Origin: an uncultured Bacilli bacterium
GTDB taxonomy: Bacteria > Bacillota_I > Bacilli_A > RF39 > UBA660
Direction: 5' to 3'
NCBI GenBank assembly: GCA_934098745.1
Contig: CAKOPG010000012.1
Location: 1 to 45,573 of the forward strand
Length of the DNA: 45,573 nt
Made by a program: the position numbers and the translations under genes
In this document: in pieces, positions 44,241-45,573 of the stretch
How positions within the stretch are numbered: the stretch's first letter is position 1
How the letters are laid out: every line of letters begins with the position of its first letter
Notes under the pieces: generated by a model
What the model saw: the letters and a program-made list of their open reading frames with translations, nothing else
Databases searched by the model: none
What the model was told of the DNA's origin: nothing

Positions 44241-44978
44241 ATGTTGTTTAAAAAGAAAGCTATCCTTTTAATCCATGGTTTCGTAGGTGGAAATTATGAT
44301 TTTGGAAACCTACCTAACGAACTACAAATAATTGGTAATTTTGACGTTTTTACCTTTACCTTGCCAGGTCATGAAAAACTAGTTGTCAAAAACGTTAAAT
44401 ATTCCGACTGGATAAATTCTGCCAAAGAACAAATTGAGTTTCTTATAAAAAATAACTATCAAGAAATATATTTAATAGGTCATAGTATGGGTGGTGTTAT
44501 TGCCTCATATCTAGCCAGTACCTACCCACAAGTAAAAAAATTAGTTTTAGCTGCCCCAGCCTTTAGATATTTCTATTTTAAAGATGGCAAATTTAATATC
44601 AAAAATATTAAAACTACCATTACCAATATTCCAGAAATATTTAAAATTAATGGTCCCTCAAGTGTTATTGAAAGAATCAGCAAAACCCCCATTAAAACCA
44701 TGTTAGAATTTACTAAATTAGTAGCTACTTATCAAGATTGCGTAAACAACATAAATTGTCCTACGTTAATTATCCATGGCTTATCCGATGATGTTGCTCC
44801 AACTGAATCAACAGAATATGTTCATAATAATATTACCTCATCAGTAAACATTTTAGTAAATATTAAAGGTGTAAATCACGATTGCTTCCGTGGAAAAAAC
44901 AACAACCAAGTAAAAGAACTAATTATTGATTTTCTAAAAAATAATCAAGCAGATAAAAAAGTTACAATAGATATCTAA
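44241..44978 (+). CDS. Alpha/beta hydrolase (carboxylesterase/monoacylglycerol lipase type)
   Basis: This 245-residue cytosolic hydrolase has a complete triad: the nucleophile Ser in LIGHSMGGV, Asp in HGLSDDVAP, and His in GVNHDCFRG. The N-terminal ILLIHGFVGG gives the oxyanion hole. The pattern fits the Est30-like carboxylesterase group. The start has GGTGATATT before ATG, and TGATATAAT overlapping the gerB stop may be its own promoter. It ends convergently with the cortex hydrolase gene, with a four-base overlap of stop codons (CTAA). Confidence 0.85.
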   Translation: MLFKKKAILLIHGFVGGNYDFGNLPNELQIIGNFDVFTFTLPGHEKLVVKNVKYSDWINSAKEQIEFLIKNNYQEIYLIGHSMGGVIASYLASTYPQVKKLVLAAPAFRYFYFKDGKFNIKNIKTTITNIPEIFKINGPSSVIERISKTPIKTMLEFTKLVATYQDCVNNINCPTLIIHGLSDDVAPTESTEYVHNNITSSVNILVNIKGVNHDCFRGKNNNQVKELIIDFLKNNQADKKVTIDI

Positions 44979-45400
44979 TGTAACTCACGACACACTCCCA
45001 TAGCGGGTCTATAAAAACAATGATTTTTATATTTTCCAGCAAAAATTTGATCCCACCATGTACTAGAACAAGTAGTCCCAACCGCTGGGGCATAAAACCA
45101 CAAAGCATTTGTCGCTGGAAAATAGTATTCTCCCCTTAAAACTCTTCTCGCCAAGAGTTTTTCTTTTTCCGTTGGATTACCATAAAATAAAGAACTATTT
45201 GTACCAGAAAAACCACCAGGACTCTGATAAACCATTTTATATATTGAAGTAATATCCTTAAAAGTAAAACAATTAGCAATAACCCTATTTATTCCTACAT
45301 TTCCAACCATAAGCATTCCCAAATTCCCTTCTCCCAAAGCCTCGGCCCTCATTAACCTAGCCAAAAGTTCTAATTCTTTATCCGTATATTTAACAATCAT
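44975..45400 (-). CDS. Spore cortex/cell wall hydrolase (SleB/CwlJ family)
   Basis: The catalytic domain of Hydrolase_2 type starts at LLARLMRAEALGEGNLGMLMVGNVGINRV, with the conserved Glu in RAEA. YQSPGGFSG, LARRVLRGEYYFPATNALWFYAP and CxxTWWDQ are further family segments. It has only 141 residues, with no signal peptide and no N-terminal peptidoglycan-binding domain, so it is CwlJ-like in layout. Such enzymes degrade the spore cortex during germination. The ATG at 45400 has GGTGATGTG before it. It lies beside the germinant receptor operon, which supports the call. Confidence 0.85.
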   Translation of the reverse strand: MIVKYTDKELELLARLMRAEALGEGNLGMLMVGNVGINRVIANCFTFKDITSIYKMVYQSPGGFSGTNSSLFYGNPTEKEKLLARRVLRGEYYFPATNALWFYAPAVGTTCSSTWWDQIFAGKYKNHCFYRPAMGVCRELH

Positions 45401-45449
45401 CACATCACCATTATATTATATGTTTTTTATATCTTTTTTTGAATTAATC

Positions 45450-45478
45450 TTGATTTAGAATAATTTATATGCTAAAAT
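45450..45478 (+). promoter_or_regulatory. Promoter of tRNA-Trp
   Basis: TTGATT (45450-45455) and TAAAAT (45473-45478) are 17 bases apart, with an extended TGC before the -10. The tRNA begins 20 bases downstream. Confidence 0.65.
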
Positions 45479-45497
45479 GAAATACGAAACAACCCAT

Positions 45498-45571
45498 AGG
45501 GGATTAGTTAAATGGTATAATAATGGTCTCCAAAACCACTGTTGGGAGTTCGATTCTCTCATCCCCTGCCA
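45498..45571 (+). tRNA. tRNA-Trp (CCA)
   Basis: A full cloverleaf of 74 bases includes the encoded CCA. The acceptor AGGGGAT pairs with ATCCCCT and the discriminator is G. The anticodon loop CTCCAAA gives CCA. The T-arm GGGAGTTCGATTCTCTC is normal. The anticodon reads UGG only, consistent with UGA being a stop. Confidence 0.95.
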
Positions 45572-45573
45572 TT

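Noticed and set aside
1..45573. Recoding of UGA as Trp (mycoplasma-type code)
   Set aside because: UGA ends the sufD-like gene and the 36-codon gene and serves as the prfB frameshift stop. The only Trp tRNA seen has anticodon CCA.
1..45573. CRISPR arrays, insertion sequences or prophage
   Set aside because: No regularly spaced repeats, transposase or integrase motifs, or phage structural genes were found by reading both strands.

Overview
The window is a continuous, very AT-rich stretch of a bacterial chromosome. It most likely comes from an uncultured, endospore-forming, low-GC Bacillota (Bacilli- or Clostridia-type gut lineage). The clues are Shine-Dalgarno starts of the GGAGG/GGTGAT type, a GerA/GerC/GerB spore germinant receptor cluster, a SleB-type cortex hydrolase, D-Ala-D-Ala ligase, FtsE/FtsX, an agr-type peptide quorum-sensing locus and SufS/SufU iron-sulfur assembly. 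UGA is an ordinary stop codon: it ends several genes, and prfB carries the classical programmed frameshift at an in-frame UGA. This is therefore not a mycoplasma-type code. No phage, insertion sequence or CRISPR array is visible.

Layout. 1-1.9 kb: two hairpins and a coupled pair of unknown genes. 2-4.4 kb (+): a COG2509 FAD-dependent oxidoreductase and a CaCA-type antiporter. 4.5-6.9 kb (-): a large membrane-anchored protein with an HELMH metallopeptidase motif. 7.0-8.3 kb: a disturbed segment lying between a decayed copy of an ABC permease 3' end and the intact permease. It holds one unknown gene, a possible 59-codon ORF and a broken + strand ORF. 8.3-10.9 kb (-): a NitT/TauT-type ABC importer. 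10.9-13.4 kb (-): mscL, a DUF5305-like protein and a sugar nucleotidyltransferase. 13.5 kb (+): ddl. 14.7-19.1 kb (-): a P-type Ca2+ ATPase, then an unknown 544-residue protein preceded by a coupled 36-codon gene. 19.2-22.3 kb (-): sufC, a short sufD-like gene, sufS and sufU, with no sufB. 22.4-24.8 kb (-): an unknown protein and a HerA-type ATPase. 24.9 kb: tRNA-Asn. 25-34 kb (-): pyrH, ftsEX, prfB with two yitT genes, hpt, ygjV and ftsK. 34-36 kb (-): asnB. 36.1-39.0 kb: agrB-agrD (+) convergent with agrA-agrC (-). 39-40.4 kb (-): an S41 processing protease. 40.5-44.2 kb (+): gerA-gerC-gerB. 44.2-45.4 kb: an esterase convergent with a spore cortex hydrolase. 45.5 kb (+): tRNA-Trp.

How it works together. 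Much of the window is core physiology: translation termination, nucleotide metabolism, cell division and chromosome segregation, Fe-S assembly, wall precursor synthesis and ion homeostasis. The distinctive parts are the complete agr circuit with convergent gene pairs and a readable cyclic-peptide precursor, the germination cluster, the SufB-less suf operon, and the disturbed 7.0-8.4 kb segment. Intergenic gaps are short and most transcription units end in clear hairpin terminators, so operon boundaries can be read with fair confidence. All functions are inferred by reading motifs by eye; no database search was run.
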